Translations under genes and position numbers: made by a program
Assembly (NCBI GenBank): GCA_934370925.1
Contig: CAKRNG010000001.1
Location: forward strand, 1-64,000
DNA: 64,000 bases
DNA from: an uncultured Lacticaseibacillus sp.
Lineage (GTDB): Bacteria > Bacillota > Bacilli > Lactobacillales > Lactobacillaceae
Reading direction: 5' to 3'
Shown here: positions 17,842-25,974 of the stretch, one piece after another
Position numbering within the stretch: the stretch's first letter is position 1
Layout: every line of letters starts with the position of its first letter
Notes under the pieces: generated by a model
The model's database searches: none
What the model saw: only the letters and a program-made list of their open reading frames with translations
What the model was told of the DNA's origin: nothing

Positions 17842-20376
17842 TTAACGTGCCACGTCAGCGAGTGCCGCGGTAACGGCCTCGCGTTCAGCGGCGATGAGGT
17901 TCACGCGACTTTCAATGACTGTCGTGTCCATCGTGATTTCGCGGCCAAGGCCAGGAACATCGAGTTTTGGTTCGAAGAAGGCTTTGAACTCTGCCAAACG
18001 TTCTGGGGTGCGGAAGACATTCGCAATGACGGTAATGTACGTTGTGAATTCCATGTCACCACCGACCGTTGCTTCCAGCCAGGACCATTCGTCACGAACC
18101 CAATCCCAGGCAACCTGTTCACCCTTGTGGTTCGCCAGTACGCCATAGAACCAAGCACGCAGATCCTGTGGCTTGATGGTATCCGCATCTTCAAACTTTG
18201 CAGCCAGTTGTTGTGCGACCGCTGGATCATCCGTGCCCGTCAATGCGGCGCGCAAGTTTGCCTTGTAGCTGGCATCAGATGTCTTCCGGTAAGCGGTCAA
18301 GAACTGATCAACCAACTCCTGACTACCAAAGTGCTGCACTTCATTGGCGAGAATGTAAACACGCACATCAGCAGGCAGTGCCGCTGGATTATCCTTGTTT
18401 GCTTCAAACAACGCGTGTGCAGACGCAATTGTCTCTGGATTCTTTGCGTACAGGGAAGCGTTGAGAACATATGGGCGGATGAACTGGTCATCATACGGTT
18501 CGCCCGCCTTCTTCGTCCAGCCAAGACGTGCGACTTGATCCGCACTTAACTGGTCGAACAACCGGCGCAAGTTAGCTTCATCTTCGGATTCTGGTTCCAC
18601 GAATTTGCGCAATGCACCAGCAATGTTGTAAAGCGCATCGTTCACAAGTGGGGAGTCACTGTCCGCAAACCGCTTCAGCAGTGGCACGATTTCTGCATAC
18701 GAAATCTGACGACCTTCCGCAAGCAAGCGTAAATCCTGAAGCAACTGCAACTGACCAACCGCATTCAAGTTCTCATCGTGTGCCAAAATGTCGTTCAGAA
18801 GCGTATCGTCATACTTCACGATGAAGTGGGAATTGTTGCCGACGTTAACGCGGAATGGTTCAGGGGCAGCCGCACGCAACGTTTCGTAATCACCAAGGCT
18901 AACCTCAATATCGGACATGATGGTTGGGGCTTCTGCGTAGTTCGCGTTGAGCGGAATCTGCCAGTGACGGCCAACTTCCTTCCCTTCACCAATAAAGAAC
19001 TGGCGCTGGCTGAGCTTCAACTGACCATCTTCCACAAAGGCTGAAACAACGGGGTATCCAGGCTGTTCGAGCCATGATGTCATGATGGCACCGATGTCCA
19101 TCCCCGCCGCATCACCGAGTGCCTGCCACAAGTCTGTCCCCTGTGCGTTACCGTACTGGTGCGCATCAAAGTAGTTCTTGAGTCCCTTACGCAACGCATC
19201 GTCGCCAATCAGGGACCGAACCATCACGAGCATCCGGGAACCCTTCGCGTAAACGATGGCGCCATCAAATAAGGAATCGATTTCGGCAGGGTCTTCAACC
19301 GCCACGTGCACAGACTGCACGCCATCCGTAGCGTCACGACGCAATGCAGATGGCACTTCGGACGTCTGGAACATTTCCCAAATTTTCCAATCAGGTTCAA
19401 TGGCATCGATTGCCACGTATTCCATCATGTTGGCGAAGCTTTCGTTCAGCCAAATTTCGTCCCACCACTTCATCGTTACCAAATCCCCAAACCACTGGTG
19501 CGCCAGTTCGTGGGCGATTACGGTTGCGACGAGTTGCTTCATCTTTGGTGCTGTATTTTCAGGATCAAGCAACAGGTAAGCTTCACGGTAGGTCACAAGT
19601 CCCCAGTTCTCCATCGCGCCGGCTGAGAAGTCAGGGAGTGCAAGCTGCCAAGAATGTGGCAATGGGTATGGTGTCTCGTAGAAGTCTTCGAAGAACTCAA
19701 TGGACCGCTTCGCAATGTCGAGGGCAAAATCGAGCTCGTTTGCCGCGTGTGCTTTCGTGCCGAACACGCCGACCTTCACGCCGCTCTTGGTTTCGGTGTA
19801 CTTGCTCTGCATATCGCCGAACGCAAAGGCCACCAGATACGTGGACATTTTCACGGTTGTGTCGAAGTAGTGCACGCCATCTTCCACACGGTTTTCAGGC
19901 ATGTTTGCGAGCGTGGTTTCGCCTTCGTGTTCGTCATACTTGATGGCAAGGTCAAAGGTTGCTTTGGCTTCAGGTTCATCGATACATGGGAATGCCTGAC
20001 GTGCCGCAGTCGTTTCAAACTGCGTCCCGATCAATTCCTTCTTTTCCCCATCGATTTCGTAATAAGATGGATAAATCCCCATCATGGTGTCCGTCAACTT
20101 CGCGTTGTAAGTCATCGTAACGGTCGTGGCGCCTGCTTCAGGCAACTCGATGTTGATGGCTTCTGTTGCGTCATCCGTGGTAAATGGCACATCCTGGCCG
20201 TTTGCTTGAACGCCCGTCACCGTCAAGAACTTCTGGTGCACGCGAATTGCAGGTGTCAACGCCTCACCGGTCATCGTTACCTTCCCGTTAAATTCCTTCG
20301 CGGCACGGTTGATGTCGATGTAGACATCGTAGTGCGCAGGGTGGAATGCATTATAGAAATGTTTAGATTCAGCCAT
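17842..20376 (-). CDS. pepN: Aminopeptidase N (M1 family)
   Basis: PepN is a cytoplasmic zinc aminopeptidase that removes N-terminal residues from peptides taken up by Opp-type transporters. It has 844 residues, the standard lactobacillar length. GAMEN at 253-257 binds the substrate amino end. HELAH at 289-293 with Glu312 forms the zinc site, and a helical C-terminal domain follows. CTGGAGGAAATC precedes the ATG. A -10 TATAAT lies at 20408-20413 (minus strand) with a weak -35. Its terminator is at 17788. A family C repeat lies just upstream of the promoter. Confidence 0.96.
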   Translation of the reverse strand: MAESKHFYNAFHPAHYDVYIDINRAAKEFNGKVTMTGEALTPAIRVHQKFLTVTGVQANGQDVPFTTDDATEAINIELPEAGATTVTMTYNAKLTDTMMGIYPSYYEIDGEKKELIGTQFETTAARQAFPCIDEPEAKATFDLAIKYDEHEGETTLANMPENRVEDGVHYFDTTVKMSTYLVAFAFGDMQSKYTETKSGVKVGVFGTKAHAANELDFALDIAKRSIEFFEDFYETPYPLPHSWQLALPDFSAGAMENWGLVTYREAYLLLDPENTAPKMKQLVATVIAHELAHQWFGDLVTMKWWDEIWLNESFANMMEYVAIDAIEPDWKIWEMFQTSEVPSALRRDATDGVQSVHVAVEDPAEIDSLFDGAIVYAKGSRMLVMVRSLIGDDALRKGLKNYFDAHQYGNAQGTDLWQALGDAAGMDIGAIMTSWLEQPGYPVVSAFVEDGQLKLSQRQFFIGEGKEVGRHWQIPLNANYAEAPTIMSDIEVSLGDYETLRAAAPEPFRVNVGNNSHFIVKYDDTLLNDILAHDENLNAVGQLQLLQDLRLLAEGRQISYAEIVPLLKRFADSDSPLVNDALYNIAGALRKFVEPESEDEANLRRLFDQLSADQVARLGWTKKAGEPYDDQFIRPYVLNASLYAKNPETIASAHALFEANKDNPAALPADVRVYILANEVQHFGSQELVDQFLTAYRKTSDASYKANLRAALTGTDDPAVAQQLAAKFEDADTIKPQDLRAWFYGVLANHKGEQVAWDWVRDEWSWLEATVGGDMEFTTYITVIANVFRTPERLAEFKAFFEPKLDVPGLGREITMDTTVIESRVNLIAAEREAVTAALADVAR

Positions 20377-20463
20377 GATTTCCTCCAGAGTTTATAAGAT
20401 TACGTTCATTATACCCCATTGGTTTCGCCATTTGGAAATTTTGTCGGTAGATGACGGCAGTGG

Positions 20464-20690
20464 CGGGGGCAAGTTCGGCTCCGGTTTTGGCGTGTCTCCA
20501 GTGGTGGGGCACGGTTCCATAATTATGACCAAAGCCCGGTCATAATTATTCCACCTCGCTTTGAGCCTGTCTGACAAAACCCGTCAGCCAGTCTCAAAGT
20601 CGTCCCGTATCTAGGCGGTAAACCGCCAAGATACCTTCACCACTTACGACACCCCAAAACCTCCGCCGAACTTTCCCCCACAACGGCCTA
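20464..20690 (+). repeat. Family C palindromic repeat, copy 1
   Basis: The ends AAGTTCGGC-CCGGTTTTGG and CCAAAACC-CCGCCGAACTT pair over about 40 bp. Inside are three hairpins: ATTATGACC/GGTCATAAT, a CTGAC/GTCAG stem, and GTATCT-a-GGCGGT/ACCGCC-a-AGATAC. The rest of the 20377-20785 gap holds the pepN promoter and nothing else I can name. Confidence 0.85.
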
Positions 20691-20785
20691 CGTAACATCA
20701 CTTTGGTACAGTTAAAACCTTGCAAAAATTTTCCATGAATCGTCGACAGTGACGCTAAAAATCCTATGTCACTTTGCTTAACAAA

Positions 20786-21118
20786 TCAAAAAACATTTTG
20801 CAAAAAAGCCCGGAATTCTTGCTTATCCCGCAGCGTCAAATGACCAAACACGTGTATGACTTCTAAATTAGCAACATTTATCTGAAATTTTGTATCAATC
20901 CAAGACGGCTTAGCCAATCCCGCTTTCTGCCAATCACGAATTTCGTAAAAGTAATGGCGAATTGCTTCGGGCTTTCCTTCATATTTTGAGGTAATCCGTA
21001 ATCCCATCCACTTGCCATCAGGTGTCTGAAAAATCAATACCGGTCGTTGCCTCCCACCATTGACTTTTCCTCGGAATCGAACATATGCATAAACAATATC
21101 GCTTTGCTTAAAACTCAT
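20786..21118 (-). CDS. PemK/MazF family toxin (growth inhibitor)
   Basis: The 110-residue protein has the PemK/MazF core: QSDIVYAYVRF, then GGRQRPVLIF with the conserved RPVL turn, ITSKY, an IRDWQKAGLAKPSW segment and the C-terminal GHLTLRDKQEF. Relatives are sequence-specific mRNA interferases acting in the cytoplasm. The ATG-ATG start overlaps the end of the antitoxin gene by 11-14 bases, so translation is coupled. ATG 21118 or 21121 is possible. Confidence 0.85.
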   Translation of the reverse strand: MSFKQSDIVYAYVRFRGKVNGGRQRPVLIFQTPDGKWMGLRITSKYEGKPEAIRHYFYEIRDWQKAGLAKPSWIDTKFQINVANLEVIHVFGHLTLRDKQEFRAFLQNVF

Positions 21119-21395
21119 CATCGTCATCCTCGGATAAGTACTGTTCAATTTCGTCAGGGTCATCAAGTACCGGAATGTCACTGTTGTAAATTGTTCTAGC
21201 TAATGAGATAGCAGCTCTTTCATCTTCCGTGAGGCCAAACTCAAAAGGAATTCTCCCCTCAGCAACAACCCGTTTATATAAGGCAGTAATAACTACTGTT
21301 GGCGTTAATCCAAGTTGTTCAAAAATCGCGTTTGCTTCATCTGCTAATTCATGGTTCATCTTAAATTGTAATCGTTTCTTCGCATCCACTGTCAA
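21108..21395 (-). CDS. RelB/DinJ-type antitoxin
   Basis: The 95-residue protein begins with a ribbon-helix-helix segment (RLQFKMNHELADEANAIFEQ) and GLTPTVVITALYKRVV, then GRIPFE, the usual RelB/DinJ pattern. Its acidic tail ends DDDDEF and probably wraps the toxin. The TTG at 21395 is preferred because AGAGG lies 8 bases upstream and the product then matches the family start. The longer frame to 21584 adds an unrelated stretch. Pairing a RelB-like antitoxin with a PemK-like toxin is a known mixed arrangement. Confidence 0.82.
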   Translation of the reverse strand: MTVDAKKRLQFKMNHELADEANAIFEQLGLTPTVVITALYKRVVAEGRIPFEFGLTEDERAAISLARTIYNSDIPVLDDPDEIEQYLSEDDDDEF

Positions 21396-21415
21396 TTTCA
21401 GCACCTCTTTTCGCA

Positions 21416-21444
21416 CTACCAATAGTAGTACCATTGGCAGTATA
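21416..21444 (-). promoter_or_regulatory. Operator and -10 of the toxin-antitoxin operon
   Basis: The inverted repeat CTGCCAAT/ATTGGTAG (seven of eight pairs) lies at 21416-21440, 21 bases before the TTG start. A minus-strand TATACT at 21439-21444 overlaps it. This fits autorepression by the ribbon-helix-helix antitoxin. Confidence 0.6.
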
Positions 21445-21682
21445 CGTAAATCGATTTTAAAGGACTTTAGCATAATCCCAAGCCTTTGAACGCTTTCTCT
21501 GTAGAATTCATTTTCAGTAAAACACGTCTTTTTCGTCATCGATTCATTAATGGCGCACAATTCATTGTTATTAAAGGCCTCCAAATAATAAGTTTAGAAT
21601 TCGTTTACACAATAAGTTGCGCCTAAGCGGGTCATCCTGTTATGCTTAACTTGTACCAGTAAAGACGAAAGGAGCAACTATT

Positions 21683-22837
21683 ATGACAACCACATACGAC
21701 ACAACGCTTCAGCAGTTTCTGACCGAGTCCGGGGATGGCCCCTTTGTCACCCTGTACATGCCACTCGAAAAGAACCAGAACGCGGAGAAATCCAAGTTGA
21801 TGGTTCGCCACCTCACCAATCACGCAAAAGACGTGATGGCGGATGCTTGGCCCGAGACGGCATGGGCACCATATGGCAGTAAACTGCAGCCACTGATGGA
21901 CGAACCCGACTTGATTGCCGGCATGTCTGGCCAAGGTCTCGGGGTTATCACAGATGGCACCCGTCTGTACCTGCATGATCTCGAATACCCCGTTGCAGAA
22001 ACCGCAATGGTGACGGCAATGCCACAAGTGCTCCCTATCTTGCTGGACATGCAACGCCATTTCGAATTCGACCTCTTAGCACTCCAAGGCGATTCAATTG
22101 CGCTGTACCACAACGCGGGCGACCTGCTCACGAAGGTTGATTTACCGGAAGATGCCCCCCTCACGTTGAAGGGCACACTCGGCACAGAAATCCGTGGCGG
22201 TTCCTTGAACTCAGTTGGTCAGGGTCGCGGACGCGTTTCCTACCACGGCCACAACGACAAGTCATATGAAGAAGACATCGACAGCCACCGTTACTACCAG
22301 GCTGTAGATACCTACATTGCGGATAACTTCTCGAAGCCTAACAAACAACGCCTCGTCCTCATCGGGTTACCACAAAACATCGCGCTGTTCCGCGACGTCA
22401 GCCGTAACCAGTACTTGAGCAAGGACGCGCACGTTGAAGTAAACCCAGGGGGGATGACGACTGAACAGATCAGCCAGAGTCTTGACCTGATGCGCCGCGA
22501 CGCAACGATTCGTCAGAGCCAGTCACTGCTCGAACTCGTGAACGAAGCACGCGGGCGCGAACGTTACGCAGCTGACCTGGGACTCGTCATCGATGCCCTT
22601 TCCCATCAAGCTGTCGACACTCTCGTGATTCGCCAGGGTGCACGAATTAACGGGCGCTTGCTCGACGACGAACTCGACACCTCGAGCGAAATCGCAAAGC
22701 ACAACAACTTGTTGAACGATTTGGCTGACCTCACCATCGCACAAGGTGGAACGGTGCAGGTAATGCCAGAAAACATGATTGACGAACCCGTTGTCGCGCT
22801 GACCCGTTACGCGATTGAACAGGAAGTCGCACCTTAA
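21683..22837 (+). CDS. baeRF-type (bacterial archaeo-eukaryotic release factor) domain protein
   Basis: The 384-residue soluble protein starts FVTLYMPLEK and has a long N-terminal alpha/beta region. A middle segment, GRGRVSYHGHNDKSYEEDID followed by HRYYQAVDTYI, resembles the eRF1 domain 2-like core. LVLIGLPQN and a C-terminal VIDALSHQAVDTLVI follow. I assign it to the bacterial baeRF group on this pattern. These proteins are predicted to act at the ribosome, possibly in rescue or hibernation, but none of that is shown here. AAAGGAGC precedes the ATG. TTGCGC and TATGCT upstream make a promoter. It is monocistronic. Confidence 0.72.
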   Translation: MTTTYDTTLQQFLTESGDGPFVTLYMPLEKNQNAEKSKLMVRHLTNHAKDVMADAWPETAWAPYGSKLQPLMDEPDLIAGMSGQGLGVITDGTRLYLHDLEYPVAETAMVTAMPQVLPILLDMQRHFEFDLLALQGDSIALYHNAGDLLTKVDLPEDAPLTLKGTLGTEIRGGSLNSVGQGRGRVSYHGHNDKSYEEDIDSHRYYQAVDTYIADNFSKPNKQRLVLIGLPQNIALFRDVSRNQYLSKDAHVEVNPGGMTTEQISQSLDLMRRDATIRQSQSLLELVNEARGRERYAADLGLVIDALSHQAVDTLVIRQGARINGRLLDDELDTSSEIAKHNNLLNDLADLTIAQGGTVQVMPENMIDEPVVALTRYAIEQEVAP

Positions 22838-22857
22838 TCAACTTAATATAGAAATCA

Positions 22858-22900
22858 ATGAAAAGAGACCAATTCTAATGAAGTGGGTCTCTTTTTCATT
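22858..22900 (+). terminator. Terminator after the baeRF gene
   Basis: AAAAGAGACC pairs with GGTCTCTTTT around a 14-base loop, with a T-run. Confidence 0.85.
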
Positions 22901-22902
22901 GC

Positions 22903-22944
22903 CCGACAGCTTCGACACGTCCTTTGTGTCGAAGCTGTCGGGTC
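22903..22944. other. Perfect 17-bp hairpin without a T-run
   Basis: CCCGACAGCTTCGACAC is followed after seven bases by its exact complement. It lies directly behind a normal terminator and about 50 bp before the HAD gene promoter region. Its role is unknown: it could be an operator, an RNA end or a cruciform. Confidence 0.7.
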
Positions 22945-23029
22945 GCCTAATACTTGACGCACCGCCAATCCAACTCGTATCATGGATTCTGTAAGCGCCT
23001 CACCTGACGCACGGAAAGGACCAACTATT

Positions 23030-23842
23030 ATGCCAATTCGCCTAATCGCCATCGATCTGGATGGTACCTTATTAAATGAACACCACACACTTAATCCCGC
23101 AACGGTTGAAACCATCAAGGAAGCTAAAAAACAAGGAATCACGGTTGTCCTTTGTTCGGGTCGTCCCCTCACTGGATTGCAGACGTTCCTGCATGAACTT
23201 GGCCTCACTGAACCCGGCGACTACGCCATTTCCTACAACGGGGGGATGGTGCAGCACGCGGATACGGGGGAGGCTCTGGTGCAGCACGGACTGACCTACC
23301 ACGATTTCCGTCGCCTATTCAACTTGGCGGATGACCTCGGTGTGCACGTCCAGGCGCTCGACCGCAACCACCTCTACACGCCCAACGCCGACATTTCACG
23401 GTACACCGTGCGCGAATCCTTCCTCGTCAACATGCCCCTCTTCTACCGCCAAGCCACCGACTTCGCGCCTGACAGTGAGTTCGTGAAGGTAATGATGATT
23501 GACGAACCCGACTTACTCGAGCAGGCAAAAGCCAACATTCCCGCAGACGTGCGTGATGACTACTACATTGTGAACTCCGAACCATTCTTCCTCGAATTCA
23601 TGAACAAACACGTCAGCAAGGGCAATGCGGTGACTGCCCTTGCCGAGCATCTCGGCTACAGCATGGCTGAAGTGATGGCCATTGGGGACCAAGCCAACGA
23701 CCTGCCAATGCTGAAGGTGGCAGGCACCGGTGTGGCGATGGGTAACGCGACCGCCGAAGTCAAGGCAGTTGCGGACGTCGAAACAGCCACCAATATTGAA
23801 GACGGTGTGGCCAAGGCAATTGCGAAGTATGCGTTGAAGTAA
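23030..23842 (+). CDS. Cof-type HAD hydrolase (sugar-phosphate phosphatase)
   Basis: This 270-residue protein is of the Cof/YidA subfamily of HAD phosphatases. DLDGTLL near residue 8 carries the nucleophile aspartate and the acid/base aspartate. VLCSGRP is motif II, a lysine (SKGNA) is motif III, and GDQANDLPML near residue 220 is motif IV. A C2-type cap domain sits between. Such enzymes remove phosphate from sugar phosphates or cofactors with low specificity. AAAGGACC precedes the ATG at 23030; an upstream ATG at 22982 has no ribosome site. Confidence 0.92.
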   Translation: MPIRLIAIDLDGTLLNEHHTLNPATVETIKEAKKQGITVVLCSGRPLTGLQTFLHELGLTEPGDYAISYNGGMVQHADTGEALVQHGLTYHDFRRLFNLADDLGVHVQALDRNHLYTPNADISRYTVRESFLVNMPLFYRQATDFAPDSEFVKVMMIDEPDLLEQAKANIPADVRDDYYIVNSEPFFLEFMNKHVSKGNAVTALAEHLGYSMAEVMAIGDQANDLPMLKVAGTGVAMGNATAEVKAVADVETATNIEDGVAKAIAKYALK

Positions 23843-23846
23843 ACTA

Positions 23847-23914
23847 AAAAAAGGATCGACACCAGCTTCCCAACGCGACGATTGCGTCAGGAACCTGAAT
23901 GTCGATCCTTTTTG
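23847..23914. terminator. Bidirectional terminator between HAD and the 37-codon gene
   Basis: AAAAAGGATCGACA pairs with TGTCGATCCTTTTT around a 40-base loop. It has A/T runs on both sides. Confidence 0.82.
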
Positions 23915-23928
23915 CTTACCTTATTTGA

Positions 23929-24042
23929 TTAGCGCTGGAAAGATGCGTTCGCAAGGAATGGTGTTTCCACATCATCAATCCGCTGGTTACTTGCAATCAC
24001 AACTACTCCCAAAACAACAGCGCCTACAACAGCCAAAATCAT
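23929..24042 (-). CDS. 37-residue single-helix membrane peptide, unknown function
   Basis: This frame is too short for usual gene finders, but AGGAGGAATTGAATC stands directly before the ATG and is the best ribosome site in the area. The peptide starts with a hydrophobic helix (MILAVVGAVVLGVVVIA) followed by a polar part, SNQRIDDVETPFLANASFQR. A minus-strand promoter, TTGACT (24111-24116) and TACTAA (24090-24095), lies upstream, and a terminator lies 15 bp past the stop. It may be a small membrane regulator, a type I toxin or a stress peptide. I do not recognise it. Confidence 0.62.
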   Translation of the reverse strand: MILAVVGAVVLGVVVIASNQRIDDVETPFLANASFQR

Positions 24043-24326
24043 GATTCAATTCCTCCTATTTGCCAAAGGTCTTTCCTTGACCCGTTCGTTTAGTACACAG
24101 CGCGCCGAGCAGTCAATCTGTCTCGCGTTTGAGCGCCCGGTGCGCCCTGCCTCATTTCATTAACTATACTAACTGCTGCCCCAGTTACCAGCAAGAAAAA
24201 TGCGCTAAGCATCCCCTAAGAAGTTCAACAGTTTCAGAAAAGCATTTTGCTCAGAATTCGGCGTTAATTAAGCAAGGCATGAGCGTCTTTCTTAAAATAA
24301 GCGTGGCGTTTTCTCATAAATAAATT

Positions 24327-24521
24327 TGTTCGCGATTGTGAGACAATTAGGTTGTGTCACAAACAACCGCTACGTTGCCGGCATCAACGTTCACCTGACA
24401 AACCGTTGTCAGACAAAGGTTTGTCATTCATTACGCGTGTTATGAAACGTCGATTGCAGTCTACGAATCGCGAACACACGTTAATTAGCCACATTCACTA
24501 CCGCCCACCGGAAAATGTGGT
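24327..24521. ncRNA. Candidate structured RNA in a 630-bp gene-free gap
   Basis: An 11-bp perfect helix, TGTTCGCGATT (24327-24337) with AATCGCGAACA (24465-24475), encloses three hairpins. They are GGTTGT/ACAACC (24350-24368), ACGTTG/CAACGT (24372-24390) and TGACAAACC/GGTTTGTCA (24396-24426). The third can switch to CTGACAA/TTGTCAG. A fourth hairpin, CCACATT/AATGTGG (24489-24520), follows. No frame here looks coding. The strand is unknown. The remainder of 24043-24670 holds only a promoter-like stretch and a terminator. Confidence 0.5.
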
Positions 24522-24580
24522 GACTCAAATAATCCAACAAGAATCGTTGAAATCAAAAATGACGGCATTCTCAGATATAA

Positions 24581-24624
24581 AAAGGCGGCAGATATCATTG
24601 TGGAATGATGTCTGCCGCCTTTGT
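24581..24624. terminator. Terminator after the alpha/beta hydrolase gene
   Basis: AAAGGCGGCAGATATCATT pairs with AATGATGTCTGCCGCCTTT (one mismatch) with T-runs on both strands. Confidence 0.88.
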
Positions 24625-24670
24625 GTTTGCTAAAACGTGTAGGGAAAAGGTAACCCAGATTCAGGTCGTG

Positions 24671-25390
24671 CTACTTTAACTGGCGCAACCACCGAATCAT
24701 CCGGGTGGCGACCCAGTGTTGTTGCGCGGCGTTACTGGTTGTCGCTTTCTTATCCCCTTTTTGCGCACCATAACTACCGAAGCCCGCGTGATTTCCACCG
24801 GCGAACTGCGCAAACTGGGCGCTCGCAGGCAGGTATTGTTTGGCCTCGCGCCACTTATCCCACTCGAGAACCCCATCACGGGACGCGGTTAGGGAGAGCA
24901 CGGGCAGGTCCGTTTTGCGCAACGCCCCCTTCTTATCGGGATAACTCGCCATAAAGTACACACCACGCAACTTGCTAGACGCGTGCGCGGCGGCGTACCG
25001 ACTAGCCATCACGCCCCCGAGCGAGTGTCCACCAATGACGTACCCCTGCGCGGACGTGGTCACTTTCGCAGCCTGATTCCCCCGCAACACGGCGAGATTC
25101 AGCGGAAATTGCACAATGGCCACCGGATAACCCGCCGCGGCGACTTCTTTCGCCCACACACTATAGCTGGCCGGCGCGACCAACGCGCCTGGATAGAAGA
25201 TGACGGTCGGCCCAACTGCTTTCTTTGCCTTAAACAACATCCCATAATCCGTCGTCACGGATGCTTTCGCCGCGGTCGTTGCCGCTCGATTCGGCGCGTA
25301 CATCTGCGTCTTGAGGTAACCCAAGCCACCCGCGATGAGGACGACGAACGCGGCGAGGATGATGAGGAGGCGTTTTTGCCATTTTTTCAT
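24671..25390 (-). CDS. Membrane-anchored alpha/beta hydrolase
   Basis: The 239-residue protein has one N-terminal membrane helix (about 8-24, preceded by KKWQKR) and then an extracellular alpha/beta hydrolase fold. VIFYPGALV is the oxyanion region, GGHSLGG carries nucleophile Ser123, SRDGVLE near residue 172 supplies the acid, and GGNHAGFG near 200 the catalytic His. It resembles the Abhydrolase_5 group of cell-surface carboxylesterases; the substrate is unknown. It is followed by a terminator and preceded by a small membrane protein gene on the same strand. Confidence 0.85.
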   Translation of the reverse strand: MKKWQKRLLIILAAFVVLIAGGLGYLKTQMYAPNRAATTAAKASVTTDYGMLFKAKKAVGPTVIFYPGALVAPASYSVWAKEVAAAGYPVAIVQFPLNLAVLRGNQAAKVTTSAQGYVIGGHSLGGVMASRYAAAHASSKLRGVYFMASYPDKKGALRKTDLPVLSLTASRDGVLEWDKWREAKQYLPASAQFAQFAGGNHAGFGSYGAQKGDKKATTSNAAQQHWVATRMIRWLRQLK

Positions 25391-25406
25391 GTGATTCTCC
25401 TAACGA

Positions 25407-25709
25407 TTAATGACGAATTGTCCTGAAGAGACGTCGACTAACCCACACAAACGCAAGGCCACAGAAACCCCACAACGCGAACAATACGTAGGTGCCGATT
25501 CCCAACCAAGCATGGTGCTGTGTGGCGGCAATCGCGATTCCTATAACCGCAGCGACTGACACCCCAATGCCCACAATCGAAATCAGCAACACCACGTACA
25601 TGATGAATCGTGCAAACCGTGAATTAGGATTTTTGAGGACGATATAAAATATTCTGAAAATTAGCGCGACCTTGAAAACACACCAAAAAATGCTGATAAG
25701 GGTGTGCAT
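25407..25709 (-). CDS. Small membrane protein with three hydrophobic segments
   Basis: The 100-residue protein has hydrophobic stretches near 5-25, 35-60 and 70-92, and a basic C-terminus (SRRLFRTIRH). GGAGGTCTTCCT stands before the ATG, a strong ribosome site. It precedes the alpha/beta hydrolase gene by 16 bp and is very likely in the same transcript. I recognise no family. Confidence 0.7.
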   Translation of the reverse strand: MHTLISIFWCVFKVALIFRIFYIVLKNPNSRFARFIMYVVLLISIVGIGVSVAAVIGIAIAATQHHAWLGIGTYVLFALWGFCGLAFVWVSRRLFRTIRH

Positions 25710-25739
25710 AGGAAGACCTCCGTGGGGTGTGACGTTGCT

Positions 25740-25961
25740 TTATTTGTCCGCCAAATAGTCCATGGCGCTTTGATACTTTTTAACCAGCGCGTTTGCCTTC
25801 TCAACCATCGCCGTCTGCACTTCTAGCTTGGCACTCTGCACCGTGCGTAACTGCGTAAATCCGAGGCGAGCGTACATTTCCCCCGCTGCGACGGCATTAT
25901 GGCTCTGCACCAGTTGCACTTCTTGGCACCCTTGCTGGTCAAGCCAGTGCCACATGTCCAT
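25740..25961 (-). pseudogene. C-terminal fragment of a GNAT acetyltransferase
   Basis: The 73-codon frame holds only the last part of a GNAT fold. The typical VQLVQSHNAVAAGEMYARLG (acetyl-CoA domain end) is followed by a C-terminal helix. The first half, including the acetyl-CoA binding loop, is missing. An IS21-type end starts 14 bp upstream of its apparent ATG, so insertion followed by deletion probably removed the rest. Confidence 0.75.
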
Positions 25962-25974
25962 GGCGGTCTTAAAA

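Noticed and set aside
24129..24633. Two plus-strand frames in the gap before the alpha/beta hydrolase gene
   Set aside because: Both are rich in Cys/His/Arg and lack ribosome sites, and the second crosses the candidate RNA and a terminator.
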